A DNA stretch of 64,000 bases from Candidatus Nitrotoga arctica (GCF_918378365.1 NZ_OU912926.1:3162001-3226000); one strand, 5' to 3'; shown: positions 38,547 to 47,792, numbered from the stretch's first letter. Made by a program: numbers and translations. The notes: a model not told the origin generated them from the letters alone.

Positions 38547-39704
38547 ATGTTTGAAATCGAGAATGTACAACTTCAGGACGCGGTAATTAAGGTTATAGGC
38601 GTGGGCGGCTGCGGCGGCAATGCAGTGGATCATATGATTGAAAAAGGCGTACAGGGCGTAGAGTTCATCGTCATTAATACCGATGCCCAAGCACTCAATC
38701 GCAACAAAGCACGCACTCAATTACAAATAGGTGCCACTATTACCAAGGGACTAGGTGCGGGGGCCATTCCGGACGTTGGACGAGCCGCTGCCGAGGAAGA
38801 TCGCGAGCGCATTGCCGATTTGATCCGAGGTGCCAATATGATATTTATCACTGCAGGAATGGGTGGCGGCACGGGCACCGGCGCGGCACCCGTAGTAGCC
38901 CAGATAGCCAAGGAAATGGACATCCTCACCGTGGCCGTGGTGACCAAACCATTTCTTCACGAAGGCAAGCGCATGCGTTTGGCACTAGCTGGCATCGAAG
39001 CACTGTGCGAGTCTGTGGACTCACTTATTATCGTGCCAAATGAAAAATTGATGACCGTGCTGGGCGAAGACACTAGTTTACTGGATGCATTCAGCGCCTC
39101 CAATAGTGTGTTACAGGGTGCAGTGGCGGGCATCGCCGAGGTAATTAATGTACCCGGCCTGATGAATGTGGACTTTGCCGATGTGCGCACCCTTATGTCT
39201 GAAAACGGCATGGCGATGATGGGATCGGCTACTGCTTCTGGATCTGATCGCGCTAAAGTTGCGGCCGAACGCGCCATGTCCAGCCCTTTGCTGGAGGATG
39301 TGAACTTAGCAGGCGCGCGCGGTGTGCTGATAAATATCAGCTCCAGTAGCAAACTCACCCTGAGAGAATTCAGGGAAATTACCAACAGCGTGCAATTTGC
39401 CATTGAAGAAGCCACCGTAATAGTCGGCTCTGTGTTCGATGAGAGCATGGGTGACGAACTGCGAGTGACCATTGTGGCAACTGGCTTGGGCTCGCCGCTG
39501 GAACGTAAGCAAAGTAAGCCCGAACTTGTATATGGGCAACGCACAGGCACGCATAACGAACCAATCTTCGCGGTCAATTATAAAGAGCTTGAAATGCCGG
39601 CAGTAATCCGTAATGGCCGTCACCGCGAAGCAGTCGAAGCGATGAAACAGTCTGGTGTTGACACACTGGATATTCCATCCTTTCTGCGCAAGCAAGCAGA
39701 TTAA
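38547..39704 (+). CDS. ftsZ: Tubulin-like division protein FtsZ
   Basis: A 385-residue GTPase with G-box GGGTGTGAAP (106-115), the T7-loop region NVDFADVRTLM and the C-terminal conserved peptide DIPSFLRKQAD (375-385) that binds FtsA and ZipA. A strong AAAGGGAG ribosome site lies in front. Confidence 0.98.
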   Translation: MFEIENVQLQDAVIKVIGVGGCGGNAVDHMIEKGVQGVEFIVINTDAQALNRNKARTQLQIGATITKGLGAGAIPDVGRAAAEEDRERIADLIRGANMIFITAGMGGGTGTGAAPVVAQIAKEMDILTVAVVTKPFLHEGKRMRLALAGIEALCESVDSLIIVPNEKLMTVLGEDTSLLDAFSASNSVLQGAVAGIAEVINVPGLMNVDFADVRTLMSENGMAMMGSATASGSDRAKVAAERAMSSPLLEDVNLAGARGVLINISSSSKLTLREFREITNSVQFAIEEATVIVGSVFDESMGDELRVTIVATGLGSPLERKQSKPELVYGQRTGTHNEPIFAVNYKELEMPAVIRNGRHREAVEAMKQSGVDTLDIPSFLRKQAD

Positions 39705-39901
39705 TACCGTTCTAGGAGCGCGAGCATCCCATCTTTAATTGGGCGTTGCGATCAGTAGACACAAAGGCAGAATAACGAGTAAGAGACTTGCTTCAAAGAA
39801 TGGGAAATCACTTTATGGTAATTTCCCTGCGTTTGATTCATCTGCGTATCGAATTGACACACTGCAATATGGGCGCGATTTGTTTAGAAGTTCTTGTATA
39901 A

Positions 39902-39919
39902 CACCGGTATAAACCGGTG
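39902..39919. other. Inverted repeat between ftsZ and lpxC
   Basis: CACCGGT-ataa-ACCGGTG, a perfect 7-bp inverted repeat 54 bp before lpxC. No T-run follows, so it is not an obvious terminator. It may be an operator for lpxC or a remnant stop for ftsZ. The 268-bp gap around it has no gene. Confidence 0.45.
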
Positions 39920-39972
39920 CCAGAATGAACTATGTTAAAATTTAAAATTATTTATAAGCCTTTTAAAGCAAC

Positions 39973-40884
39973 ATGGTTAACCAACGCACATTAAAAAATT
40001 CGGTGCAAGCTACTGGGGTTGGGCTGCATACTGGTGAGCGAGTTAATCTTACCTTGTCTCCTGCACCTGCAAACAGCGGCATCGTATTCCGCCGGGTTGA
40101 TGTTGTGCCGGTGGTGGTGATACGCGCTGAAGCGCATGTGGTGCAGGATACCCGCTTGTCCACCTGCCTGGAAGTAAACGGCACGCGTATAGCCACTATA
40201 GAACACCTAATGTCCGCTTTTGCCGGGCTAGGCGTGGATAATGCTTTTGTTGACTTGACGAGCGCAGAAGTACCCATTATGGATGGGAGCGCCGGAACAT
40301 TTATTTTCCTTTTGCAATCTGCAGGCATCATCGAACAATCTGCGGCAAAAAAATTCATCCGCATAAAAAAAATCATAGAGATCAAAGACGGTGACAAATG
40401 GGTGCGCTTCGAACCATTCAACGGCTACAAACTTAACTTTACTATTAATTTTTCCCATCCTGTATTTGCCTCTACTAAACAACATGTAACGATAGATCTG
40501 GGGGAACATTCTTACATCAAAGAAGTAAGCCGCGCCCGTACCTTCGGCTTCATGCATGACGTTGAGAATATGCGGGCTCAGGGATTGGCGCTGGGTGGCA
40601 ACTTGGACAACGCCATCGTGATGGATGAATATCGCGTCATCAATCCAGATGGGTTGCGCTTTGAGGACGAGTTCGTCAAGCACAAAATACTAGATGCCAT
40701 TGGCGATCTATATTTGCTCGGACATCCGCTGATCGGCGCTTTCTCTGGTTATAAATCTGGCCATGCTCTGAACAATGCCTTGCTACGCACCTTGCTTGCT
40801 GATGAACAAGCGTGGGAATTCGTGACTTTCAACAAGACTGAGGAAGCGCCGGCATTCCTGCGTTTACAATTGCAGACTGCCTGA
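39973..40884 (+). CDS. lpxC: UDP-3-O-acyl-GlcNAc deacetylase LpxC
   Basis: A 303-residue zinc enzyme, the committed step of lipid A synthesis. Zinc ligands are in EHLMSAFAG (His78) and in the [10 protein letters not shown] segment (His and Asp); the catalytic His is in [10 protein letters not shown]. It closes the dcw cluster as in E. coli. A hairpin (40878-40898, TGCCTGA/TCAGGCA) overlaps the stop codon. Confidence 0.96.
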   Translation: MVNQRTLKNSVQATGVGLHTGERVNLTLSPAPANSGIVFRRVDVVPVVVIRAEAHVVQDTRLSTCLEVNGTRIATIEHLMSAFAGLGVDNAFVDLTSAEVPIMDGSAGTFIFLLQSAGIIEQSAAKKFIRIKKIIEIKDGDKWVRFEPFNGYKLNFTINFSHPVFASTKQHVTIDLGEHSYIKEVSRARTFGFMHDVENMRAQGLALGGNLDNAIVMDEYRVINPDGLRFEDEFVKHKILDAIGDLYLLGHPLIGAFSGYKSGHALNNALLRTLLADEQAWEFVTFNKTEEAPAFLRLQLQTA

Positions 40885-40898
40885 TTCTTCATCAGGCA
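40878..40898 (+). terminator. Hairpin at the end of lpxC
   Basis: TGCCTGA (40878-40884), a 7-base loop and TCAGGCA (40892-40898), overlapping the lpxC stop. There is no T-tract, so termination efficiency is uncertain; a 3'-end protecting role is possible. Confidence 0.4.
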
Positions 40899-40973
40899 AC
40901 CGCCCCTTCACCGACGAGCTGAGTAAAGATTAGGGAAGTTAAATTCACCGAATCAACTGTAAGGACAAATACT

Positions 40974-41174
40974 TTGCTCATTTTGCGTCTGCTACTCGTC
41001 CTGGCCGCTCTCTTCATTATCTTTTCCGGTGGAGCGTACATGATTACCCGCAATCGCCGCTATCTAAATCTCGCGTGGCAGATAGTACGCTTCGTGATTT
41101 TCATGCTGTTGATATTTGTTGTGCTGTTTTTGTTGGAGCGTTACGTTTTAATAGGTTGGCGCATTTTTGTTTAA
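40974..41174 (+). CDS. Small two-helix membrane protein
   Basis: A 66-residue protein with two hydrophobic segments (about 2-22 and 34-57) joined by a basic loop (TRNRRYLNLAWQ). The TTG start at 40974 has AAGGA eight bases before it. Short proteins of this shape occur after lpxC in other beta-proteobacteria, but no function is known to me. Confidence 0.65.
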   Translation: MLILRLLLVLAALFIIFSGGAYMITRNRRYLNLAWQIVRFVIFMLLIFVVLFLLERYVLIGWRIFV

Positions 41175-41551
41175 GATTAGCTACCCTGAATAACCAGAAA
41201 AAATTGCGTATTTATTTGTTTTAATAGGTAATAAAGAGATAACTGAATCGGCACCTTGACCTGTAGGAATTGACAAGCCGAATATTAAGATAGGGCAGAC
41301 GAACAGTTTGTCAACCCGTTCCCCGGAGAAAGGTCGACTAGCCCTCTCCGATCTGATTGATGGGGGTTGCACAATCTGAAGTACATCTAGCCTAGCGGAT
41401 AAACAAAGGCGCTCAGCGAATTAGCATTATTCTGAGGGATGCTATGAGCGCGTATCGAAACAGAGCAAATTTGCTACTGAGAAGAGCTTAAAGTGCATAT
41501 CTAAAGCAAAATAGACCCACGCTTAACATGGAAGATCAGAAGTTACACAAC
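41175..41551. other. Gene-free region
   Basis: About 375 bp between two convergent genes. A minus-strand frame at 41181-41372 has no start signal or recognised relative. I see no RNA gene, repeat or promoter that I can support. Confidence 0.4.
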
Positions 41552-41953
41552 TCAATGTATTGAACTTCCAGAATCTTTATCGAGATGTTGCATAAGCTTT
41601 GCAGCAGCCTTAAGCACATCGTCGAGAGGAATAATAAATGTTAGTTCAACCTCCCCCATAAACACCCGTAAAGCGCATTCAGTAGCAGTTCGGCCAATAG
41701 CTAATTCGATATGCTGTGCTGGGAGTGCATTCTTTGGACCAGACCAAGTTTGTACTTTTAAATCCGGTTCTTTTGCCCATTTCGAAGCAAGTCCAAGAAC
41801 TGGGTATATAAGAGCATTCAATCCTTCTGGGTTGATAATAAATTCTGTTTCAGTGCCATTAGTATCTGTTAGTGCAAGGCAAATTACATTGTTTGTATCG
41901 GTAGGATATGTGCGAACTGAAGCTATTGGTCTTAATGGTTTTTCGTTTGACAT
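41552..41953 (-). CDS. Unrecognised soluble protein
   Basis: A 133-residue protein without membrane segments or signal. It begins MSNEKPLRPIASVRTYPTD, has beta-rich spacing (HIELAIGRTATECALRVFMG) and a helical C-terminus (DDVLKAAAKLMQHL). A TAGGA ribosome site precedes the ATG. Composition and codon use look like those of a real gene, but I do not recognise the family. It stands alone between lpxC and the respiratory region. Confidence 0.6.
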   Translation of the reverse strand: MSNEKPLRPIASVRTYPTDTNNVICLALTDTNGTETEFIINPEGLNALIYPVLGLASKWAKEPDLKVQTWSGPKNALPAQHIELAIGRTATECALRVFMGEVELTFIIPLDDVLKAAAKLMQHLDKDSGSSIH

Positions 41954-42079
41954 TTTTTTCCTACGGTAGGAGTAATAATTTATATCTTAACATTTAGTTG
42001 CATAACACCCCGCTAGGAACACAACCGTGACGAAGTATCACCAAGAGAGAAATATACTGACCAGAATTAAACTAGTAAT

Positions 42080-42102
42080 ATAATTTACATAAATATTATA
42101 TT
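42080..42102. promoter_or_regulatory. AT-rich motif shared with the act upstream region
   Basis: The 23 bases here match those at 11695-11717 in 21 positions, with TTTACATAAA at the core, and can fold as AATATAAT/ATTATATT. It lies 124 bp upstream of the 36-codon gene, the first gene of the respiratory region. A binding site is possible; chance similarity between AT-rich stretches is not excluded. Confidence 0.35.
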
Positions 42103-42225
42103 GTGTCTGAGTCAGGCATGCAATGCTGGTTGTGAGAAATACTTGCGCGTCGAATGTCTTTTAGATACACTTAACTATTAGGTAATAATGGTTATTATAA
42201 ATAACGATACATAAGGAGTAATATC

Positions 42226-42336
42226 ATGGAAATATTGGTTCCCATAGTGCTTTTCGGCACTGGCATTATTGTCGCCACAATCTTGGCTGGCTTAGGTATT
42301 GAACGGATTATAGAAGGTCAAAAAGGTAATAAATAA
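42226..42336 (+). CDS. 36-residue single-helix membrane microprotein
   Basis: A 36-codon gene with an excellent ribosome site (AAGGAG, seven bases before ATG). It encodes one membrane helix (PIVLFGTGIIVATILAGLGI) and a short charged tail (ERIIEGQKGNK). It precedes the first mini heme-copper-oxidase gene. Single-helix proteins of this size (CcoQ, CcoH-like, CydX) stabilise terminal oxidases, so a similar role is likely but unproven. A hairpin follows it. Confidence 0.7.
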   Translation: MEILVPIVLFGTGIIVATILAGLGIERIIEGQKGNK

Positions 42337-42405
42337 ATATTACTCAGCTTCTATTACAAATACAAATTCTCAAAACGATAAAAATCGTTATCCTGTTATT
42401 CGCTC

Positions 42406-42431
42406 AAGCACGGCCATATGCGGCCGTGCTT
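42406..42431 (+). terminator. Strong hairpin before the mini-oxidase gene
   Basis: AAGCACGGCC (42406-42415), loop ATATGC, GGCCGTGCTT (42422-42431): a perfect 10-bp GC-rich stem followed by TCGTTATTG. It lies 70 bp after the microprotein stop and 31 bp before the next start, so it may end most microprotein transcripts and weaken readthrough. Confidence 0.7.
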
Positions 42432-42462
42432 TCGTTATTGAAGCATCACACCGACACTTCCC

Positions 42463-42981
42463 ATGCGTTTAAACAACACTGAGTTCGCCCACTTAATTAA
42501 GTTTTTGTTGGTTTCCACAATTTCTTTTTTCTTCGGTGCAATGCATGGCATGTTGCAAGTGATTCCGTCAATACGAGCTTGGCTGGATTCTATCGGCAGC
42601 CCTTACGGTGGCCCTGGGCACATGATAGATCCCTTGGCACATGCACACATAAACTTAATCGGAGGGCTAGTGATATTGGCAATGGGAACCATGTATTATT
42701 TGCTCCCCATTATTAGCGGAAAAGCAATTTACTCTATACGTTTGATAAACCATTCGTTTTGGTGGACAACTATCGGAGTATTTTATTTTTACACTACGCA
42801 AGTAGTATTTGGCATCCTGGAAGGAAATTTATTACTAGAAAATAACCTGCAAGCTATGGCACAAGTACACCGCTTTTATGGACCCATCGTAGCCAGTTCA
42901 GGAATGATCATGGCGACAGGTTTTTGCATCTATCTTGCTAATGTCTTACTCACACTTAAAAATAACGACCGGAATCCTTAA
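42463..42981 (+). CDS. Four-helix mini heme-copper-oxidase subunit I homologue (copy A)
   Basis: A 172-residue membrane protein with four helices that aligns only with the last third (helices IX-XII) of the CcoN-type subunit at 53.7-55.1 kb. Seen directly: HAHINLIG with His60 and His62, equal to the H-x-H pair that binds hemes b3 and b in oxidases, then YYLLP, YSIRL (90-94) and a following FWW. The helix II heme ligand, copper ligands and cross-linked Tyr of a full subunit are absent. It therefore cannot be a classical oxidase by itself; a heme-b-binding electron-transfer or sensor subunit is an inference. No clear ribosome site is seen. It converges on the YtkA-like gene. Confidence 0.8.
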   Translation: MRLNNTEFAHLIKFLLVSTISFFFGAMHGMLQVIPSIRAWLDSIGSPYGGPGHMIDPLAHAHINLIGGLVILAMGTMYYLLPIISGKAIYSIRLINHSFWWTTIGVFYFYTTQVVFGILEGNLLLENNLQAMAQVHRFYGPIVASSGMIMATGFCIYLANVLLTLKNNDRNP

Positions 42982-42994
42982 AAACTATTTATTG

Positions 42995-43423
42995 CTAAGG
43001 CGATAAGTTCAGCGGGAAGCGCAGAACTCCTTCAGCGCCGTTGCGTTTTATTTGCACCTGTAACACGGACCTGGTGCCTAGGGTAACTTTAGCCGCCCTG
43101 CGGTAAACACCTACTTCCCCATCTTGTATTGCTTGTATCCATTGATCTTGGTCGTCAGTGCGCACCGAAACCATAATGTCATGGACTGGTCCACGTTCAC
43201 CAGTCACTATCACCAAAAACTCGTTTATTCCAGGACGCGGTGGACTGGGCCTTGATTCAACTCGTACCTCCGCACCCTGCCATTTTTGCGGTTGCGTATC
43301 AGCAACTTGGTCTCTGCCACATGCGGTTAGCAGCACCAAAAAAAACAACTTAATATATTTTACATATGTACTCCGCAGTCGGCTAACGGGGGTATGCGAA
43401 TTATTTTTCTGCATTGAGCTCAT
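42995..43423 (-). CDS. YtkA/FixH-like periplasmic lipoprotein
   Basis: About 142 residues from the ATG at 43423 (43414 is an alternative). A basic start and hydrophobic segment end in a lipobox LLTAC, giving a lipid-anchored periplasmic protein. The mature part (EVRVESRPSPPRPGINEFLV... then MVSVRTDDQDQWI) has the beta-sandwich look of YtkA/FixH domains, which often accompany cbb3 oxidase and copper-handling genes. Its 5' end overlaps the 3' end of the next gene upstream by about 20 bp. It is last in the operon that starts at 47.8 kb. The domain call is by resemblance only. Confidence 0.65.
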   Translation of the reverse strand: MSSMQKNNSHTPVSRLRSTYVKYIKLFFLVLLTACGRDQVADTQPQKWQGAEVRVESRPSPPRPGINEFLVIVTGERGPVHDIMVSVRTDDQDQWIQAIQDGEVGVYRRAAKVTLGTRSVLQVQIKRNGAEGVLRFPLNLSP

Positions 43424-43832
43424 GGGATTGTTCTTTATTATTTTTATCTGAATCCAGCTTGCCACCCATAGACGATCCATATAGATTTACCATGAAACGA
43501 ACAAATGCACTTCCGGCAGCAACATAAAATAAAGCGATGATAAACCCCCAGTCCACCCAAGGGCGCTCATCACCCGGTCGGAGACCCCAAAATGGGAAAC
43601 TCAAACCCACCGCAACCAGTAACACCGCAACAGTCACTCCTACAAACCAATAAGGTATCTTTTTTTGCGATTCAGGGATGGTTTCTACCAATTCCCAATC
43701 TTCAAGCCCACGTTTGGCCATACGTTCTTCATCAGAAGCATACCCAAAATGGTCATCCGGCTTCTCACCCCAGCGCGGCTCATCTACTTGCGATAAACCT
43801 CGATCTTTTTCACCCATATCGCTGGCGATCAT
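43401..43832 (-). CDS. Two-helix membrane protein of the oxidase region (short paralogue)
   Basis: A 143-residue protein with a hydrophilic acidic N-terminal part (about 60 residues), two membrane helices (about 62-82 and 92-112) and a charged tail. The segment LLVAVGLSFPFWGLRPGDE, followed by WVDWGFIIALFY, is closely matched by TAFLTTFPLWGQRP and WWDKGYLIDLFY in the 221-residue protein of the core oxidase operon; the two are paralogues, the other carrying a long loop between the helices. Function unknown. It overlaps ccoG by 4 bp. Confidence 0.7.
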   Translation of the reverse strand: MIASDMGEKDRGLSQVDEPRWGEKPDDHFGYASDEERMAKRGLEDWELVETIPESQKKIPYWFVGVTVAVLLVAVGLSFPFWGLRPGDERPWVDWGFIIALFYVAAGSAFVRFMVNLYGSSMGGKLDSDKNNKEQSHELNAEK

Positions 43833-45169
43833 AGCTTTCTCCTTTGTTCGGAAAAATGTTGAACAGGGAATCGGCCCATCCAGGTATCACCTGCAGAAAC
43901 TTCAACTACAACAGAATGTAAGCCTCGTGGCAAATCTTGCGCGATGGAAAGAATAAGCGATTCTCGCCCGACTGGTGGTAATTTAACGTTCTCAGCGCTG
44001 AGCCGATAACTGTCCGGCGGCAAGCCTAACACACGTACGTGTAGCTCCGCTGAGTGATACAGTTTGTTGGAAAGCGCAATGCGATATTCTTGAACCGTAC
44101 GACCTTGCTGGATATCCGCATTGCCCACTACTACATGATAAGGTTGATATGACCATAATCCCCAAATAAACATCACCGCACCCAATACCACGAAGGGGGA
44201 CGTCCAGCCCATTCGGGCAAACAAAGAAATTGCGACGCCACGAAATTTATTTACACTTTTATTCGTGCGTTCAAGCATATCAAAACGTAATAACCCAGGA
44301 ACTCCTTGTTTATTATGCAAGCGATTACAAGCATCAACGCAATCGCCACAATTGATACAACTGTCATAAATATCAGTTTTGCGCGGATCCAGATCGATAA
44401 AACAAGAAGTGACACAATAATTACATTTGGCGCATTCATCGCTGCGGCTGGCATCGTATGCTATATGCAAAGTCTGCTTGGTTTTAAACGAATGCATCCA
44501 AACTCTGTAAATACAGGCGTAGCGGCACCAGAAATGTCTTATTAACGCAATATCTATGAAAACGATCACGACACATACCGCATAAATCCAATGCAACGAT
44601 CCCGCTAGCTGGGTATTTTCTTGCAGTGTTACGAAAGACCACACCACACTTGGCTGATAGAAATAAAATAATGGGATTAGCGCAAAAAACATAGCCGCCC
44701 CAAAAAATGCAACGCCGAGCAACATCCAATTCATGATCTTATTCTTGGCACCCGCCACGCGCGGCGCTTCGCCAGTTAAGCTTACCTCGGCATGCTTACC
44801 TAATAGTTTGTGCGTAAGATTGTTAGCCCACTCGGCCATACTATTTTGAGGACAAACCCAACCGCAAAACACAGTACCTGCAGTCGAGTACAGTAACACC
44901 AAACTACTCGCCAAAAAAAGCCATGCCCCGGTTACCAAGGAAAAATCAGCCAGCCAGATTTGCCTATCAAGCACAACAAAAGCGGCCGCACCCGGATCAA
45001 TCCGGAATAGGCCGCTAGCCGGAATTAGTACAACAAGTACCAGTACCAGCATCTGCACTAACCGCCGCTTCCAACGGAATTCGGAATGAGTTGGCTTGGA
45101 ACCTACGACCGTGCCGATAACCTTGACCGGGATACTGGAAATGGATTTATACTTGACGCCGCTGGCCAT
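43829..45169 (-). CDS. ccoG: CcoG (FixG/RdxA) cbb3-oxidase accessory iron-sulfur protein
   Basis: A 446-residue membrane protein: five or so helices, membrane-embedded CGWVCPQN (102-109), the CRYACIYRVWMHSF segment, two ferredoxin motifs CAKCNYCVTSC (246-256) and CINCGDCVDAC (271-281), and a periplasmic Ig-like C-terminal domain. CcoG reduces Cu(II) for delivery to the cbb3 oxidase copper site. Its presence supports the idea that the heme-copper proteins nearby contain CuB. It lies 7 bp after the spermidine-synthase-like gene. Confidence 0.92.
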   Translation of the reverse strand: MASGVKYKSISSIPVKVIGTVVGSKPTHSEFRWKRRLVQMLVLVLVVLIPASGLFRIDPGAAAFVVLDRQIWLADFSLVTGAWLFLASSLVLLYSTAGTVFCGWVCPQNSMAEWANNLTHKLLGKHAEVSLTGEAPRVAGAKNKIMNWMLLGVAFFGAAMFFALIPLFYFYQPSVVWSFVTLQENTQLAGSLHWIYAVCVVIVFIDIALIRHFWCRYACIYRVWMHSFKTKQTLHIAYDASRSDECAKCNYCVTSCFIDLDPRKTDIYDSCINCGDCVDACNRLHNKQGVPGLLRFDMLERTNKSVNKFRGVAISLFARMGWTSPFVVLGAVMFIWGLWSYQPYHVVVGNADIQQGRTVQEYRIALSNKLYHSAELHVRVLGLPPDSYRLSAENVKLPPVGRESLILSIAQDLPRGLHSVVVEVSAGDTWMGRFPVQHFSEQRRKL

Positions 45170-45176
45170 AATTCAA

Positions 45177-47792
45177 TTAATTCCCTGTCGTATTTGCTTC
45201 ACGGTCAAGCGGGCTCAGCTCCAGCAAGTGCGCACGACTCAATTCCGCGTGTGCATCACCCGCATTCCGCTCAATTCGCCACAATGCACGCACCGCTTCT
45301 ACGTGATATGGATTAAGACGCAAAATTTTCTGCAACGCCTCTTTCTCACTCAATCCATGCTCGCGCGCCTGTGCTAAAGATGAAAACATATTATCAGCCA
45401 ACGCATAAGCAATCCAGCGATCTTTTGCATTCGCCTTATAAGCCAGATGCGTCAGCTGGTTAGCCTGTTGCGTTGCGCCACGCGCAGCCGCAAGCCAGCT
45501 TCGCGTCATCAGCTCGCTGGCTACGTAAGCGCGTTCGAAAGCCTCTTTATCGTGGTCACGAATGCCAAGCAAATTTGCAGCAGCTTCCATTTTCGGCCTG
45601 GTTTTAAGCAAAATCTGTAATAATTTTGCCACATCTAATTCACCAGCGTAGCGCGCGCGTGGCAGACGAAATTCAATCACTGGCGACCACTCATCTTGCA
45701 CTTGTTCCTGACTAACCGGCAGTGGCCCCCAATAGCGTCCGAGCCAAGTCCACCCCCCTTCGCCAGCAGTCGCCTCATCCTGTTGCCCCAAGGACAAACG
45801 CTGCAAATTATGCAGCAACCCCTGCGCCCCCATAAACTTCTGCTGTGGACCGACCAAGGCTAGATGCATTCCATCGAGAAATATTTGCGCATCTGGAAAA
45901 ACCCGTCGAAAGCTATTAAAAATTACGTTCAAAGATTTGTTGTCAAATTGATTGAGTGCCAACCACTGAACAAATAGTCCATTTTCGCTTAAGCGATTAC
46001 GCACGCGCTGAAATTGCTGGACTGATAATAAAGAACTTGAACCTGCCAAATCCGGATGAAACACGTCGCCGATTATGACGTCGTATTGATCCCGACTCGC
46101 GCTTAAAAAATGCCGTACGTCGTCACGTTCCACTTTAGTTTGACGCAACACGTTGCGATTTAATGGGGCGAACCAACTCACTGCGGATTCAATCGCACCC
46201 TGTGATAGTTCAACAGCACTACGCTTTAAATTTGGAAACGCTAGCGAACCAGCCACAGAAATTCCAGTACCTAGCCCGAGAAATAGCACCGAACGAGGCT
46301 GTTCATGCAACAGTAACGGAAGACGCGCTTGATTGGACTGCACGAATACCGCCGTAGGATCAGTTGAAGCATCCATTCTTTGTAAGTCAGTCAACAATAC
46401 ACGCTGCCCGTCTTGTTGCTCCACCACATGAGTCATCGAAATGGCGTCTTCGTAAAAATATAAATCTCTGCTTCCCGCTTGCGCCTGCGGCAATAACATA
46501 TTAACTGGCGGTAACTTTACAACTGGCCATGCTGCCATTAAAAAAACTGGTACGGCAAGCCATGCGATACGCGACTGCGCCCAAGTTAAACCCACAATCA
46601 ACAATACCGAAGCTGCCACCGCCACCGTAGCAGCGCTGCCCCAAAGCGGAATCAATACCACCCCTGCAACTACCGCGCCGAACGCGGCACCCAATGAATT
46701 AGCTCCATACAACCATACCCCACCGCCATTCGAGCGGCCATTTAACAAAGGCAGCCAAGCTCCAAGTGCCACGGTAACTGGCAGAGTTACCAGCATGAGT
46801 AATAACCCCTGCATTCTCAATGCTTCAAATAAAGAAGCAAACTCAGCTCGCTCCACCCATGCCGAAAGTGCAGGTAACAACCACAAACTCAATACGGTAA
46901 ATCCTCCGGCAGCAATGGGCAAGATTACAAACCATACTTGCCTGTGCTGGCGTGGCACGATCAAGCTGCCGCTACCAATGCCCAACAGAAATGACGCCAA
47001 AATCACTGCCAGCACGTACTCGGTGCGTAGCATCACCATGCCGAACAGGCGCGTCCAAGCTATTTGCAAGATCAGACTTGCCGCACCGATTGCGGCATAG
47101 GCGAACAGAAAAGTTAGACGTGGTCGACTTGCCCTAACACTTCTCTCGGTAACCTGCACTGTGGTGTACCGCGATGAAAGCAGCAACAGCGCAACAGCTC
47201 CCAAACACCCAATCGCGGCAACCACTCTGACTGCCCAGACCCAGCCCAAAGCAGGCAGCAACCAAAGTGGTAACAGTGCGCCGCAAGCAGCACCTAGGGT
47301 ATTTAAACCATAAATCTTCCCCAGTCGCTCTGGCCTATTTCCCAATGATGCTAAAATCAATGGAAACCCTGCTCCCATAATAAAAGCTGGGAACAGCAAC
47401 AAACACAATGCAACACTAGCAATAAGGCCATACCATTGAAATAACGAAAATTGAGCAGCCGCGCCTTCCATTCCCACCGATGTCATTTGCAGAATCAGGG
47501 GCAAGAGTAAGGCGTAAACAGCAATACCCCCTTCCAATACAGCAAGCAACAACAACGGTCTTTTGATTTGGGAAGCCCGGTGTACCGCAAATAAACTTCC
47601 CGCTCCCAACCCTCCCATAAATGCGGCGACAGTCAGTACCACCGCAAAAATACTCACACCGAATTGCAAAGAAAGTATGCGCGCCCACAATACTTCGTAT
47701 GCCACGCTAGTCATACCAAATAACCCATACAGCGCTGCCAGTGGCCAATAATTACGCTTTGGGATTAATGATTGTGACTCTTTCACCAGCAT
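45177..47792 (-). CDS. Membrane-fused spermidine synthase-like protein
   Basis: An 871-residue fusion. Residues from about 15 to 430 form many membrane helices of the kind found in the membrane-bound spermidine-synthase-like family. A soluble domain follows with the SAM-type glycine loop FLGLGTGISVAGS, VELSQGAIE and the IGDVFHPDLAG active-site segment; a helical repeat-like C-terminus ends the protein (EKEALQKILRLNPYHVEAVRAL). Known relatives have not been given a clear substrate; some sit beside respiratory genes. Polyamine synthesis is only one option. It is first in an operon with ccoG. Confidence 0.8.
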   Translation of the reverse strand: MLVKESQSLIPKRNYWPLAALYGLFGMTSVAYEVLWARILSLQFGVSIFAVVLTVAAFMGGLGAGSLFAVHRASQIKRPLLLLAVLEGGIAVYALLLPLILQMTSVGMEGAAAQFSLFQWYGLIASVALCLLLFPAFIMGAGFPLILASLGNRPERLGKIYGLNTLGAACGALLPLWLLPALGWVWAVRVVAAIGCLGAVALLLLSSRYTTVQVTERSVRASRPRLTFLFAYAAIGAASLILQIAWTRLFGMVMLRTEYVLAVILASFLLGIGSGSLIVPRQHRQVWFVILPIAAGGFTVLSLWLLPALSAWVERAEFASLFEALRMQGLLLMLVTLPVTVALGAWLPLLNGRSNGGGVWLYGANSLGAAFGAVVAGVVLIPLWGSAATVAVAASVLLIVGLTWAQSRIAWLAVPVFLMAAWPVVKLPPVNMLLPQAQAGSRDLYFYEDAISMTHVVEQQDGQRVLLTDLQRMDASTDPTAVFVQSNQARLPLLLHEQPRSVLFLGLGTGISVAGSLAFPNLKRSAVELSQGAIESAVSWFAPLNRNVLRQTKVERDDVRHFLSASRDQYDVIIGDVFHPDLAGSSSLLSVQQFQRVRNRLSENGLFVQWLALNQFDNKSLNVIFNSFRRVFPDAQIFLDGMHLALVGPQQKFMGAQGLLHNLQRLSLGQQDEATAGEGGWTWLGRYWGPLPVSQEQVQDEWSPVIEFRLPRARYAGELDVAKLLQILLKTRPKMEAAANLLGIRDHDKEAFERAYVASELMTRSWLAAARGATQQANQLTHLAYKANAKDRWIAYALADNMFSSLAQAREHGLSEKEALQKILRLNPYHVEAVRALWRIERNAGDAHAELSRAHLLELSPLDREANTTGN

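Noticed and set aside
42463..42981. Mini-oxidase protein as a truncated pseudogene of ccoN
   Set aside because: A second, diverged copy of equal length and helix content exists at 61.6 kb, both with intact heme-ligand pair, so the short form is a real protein type.
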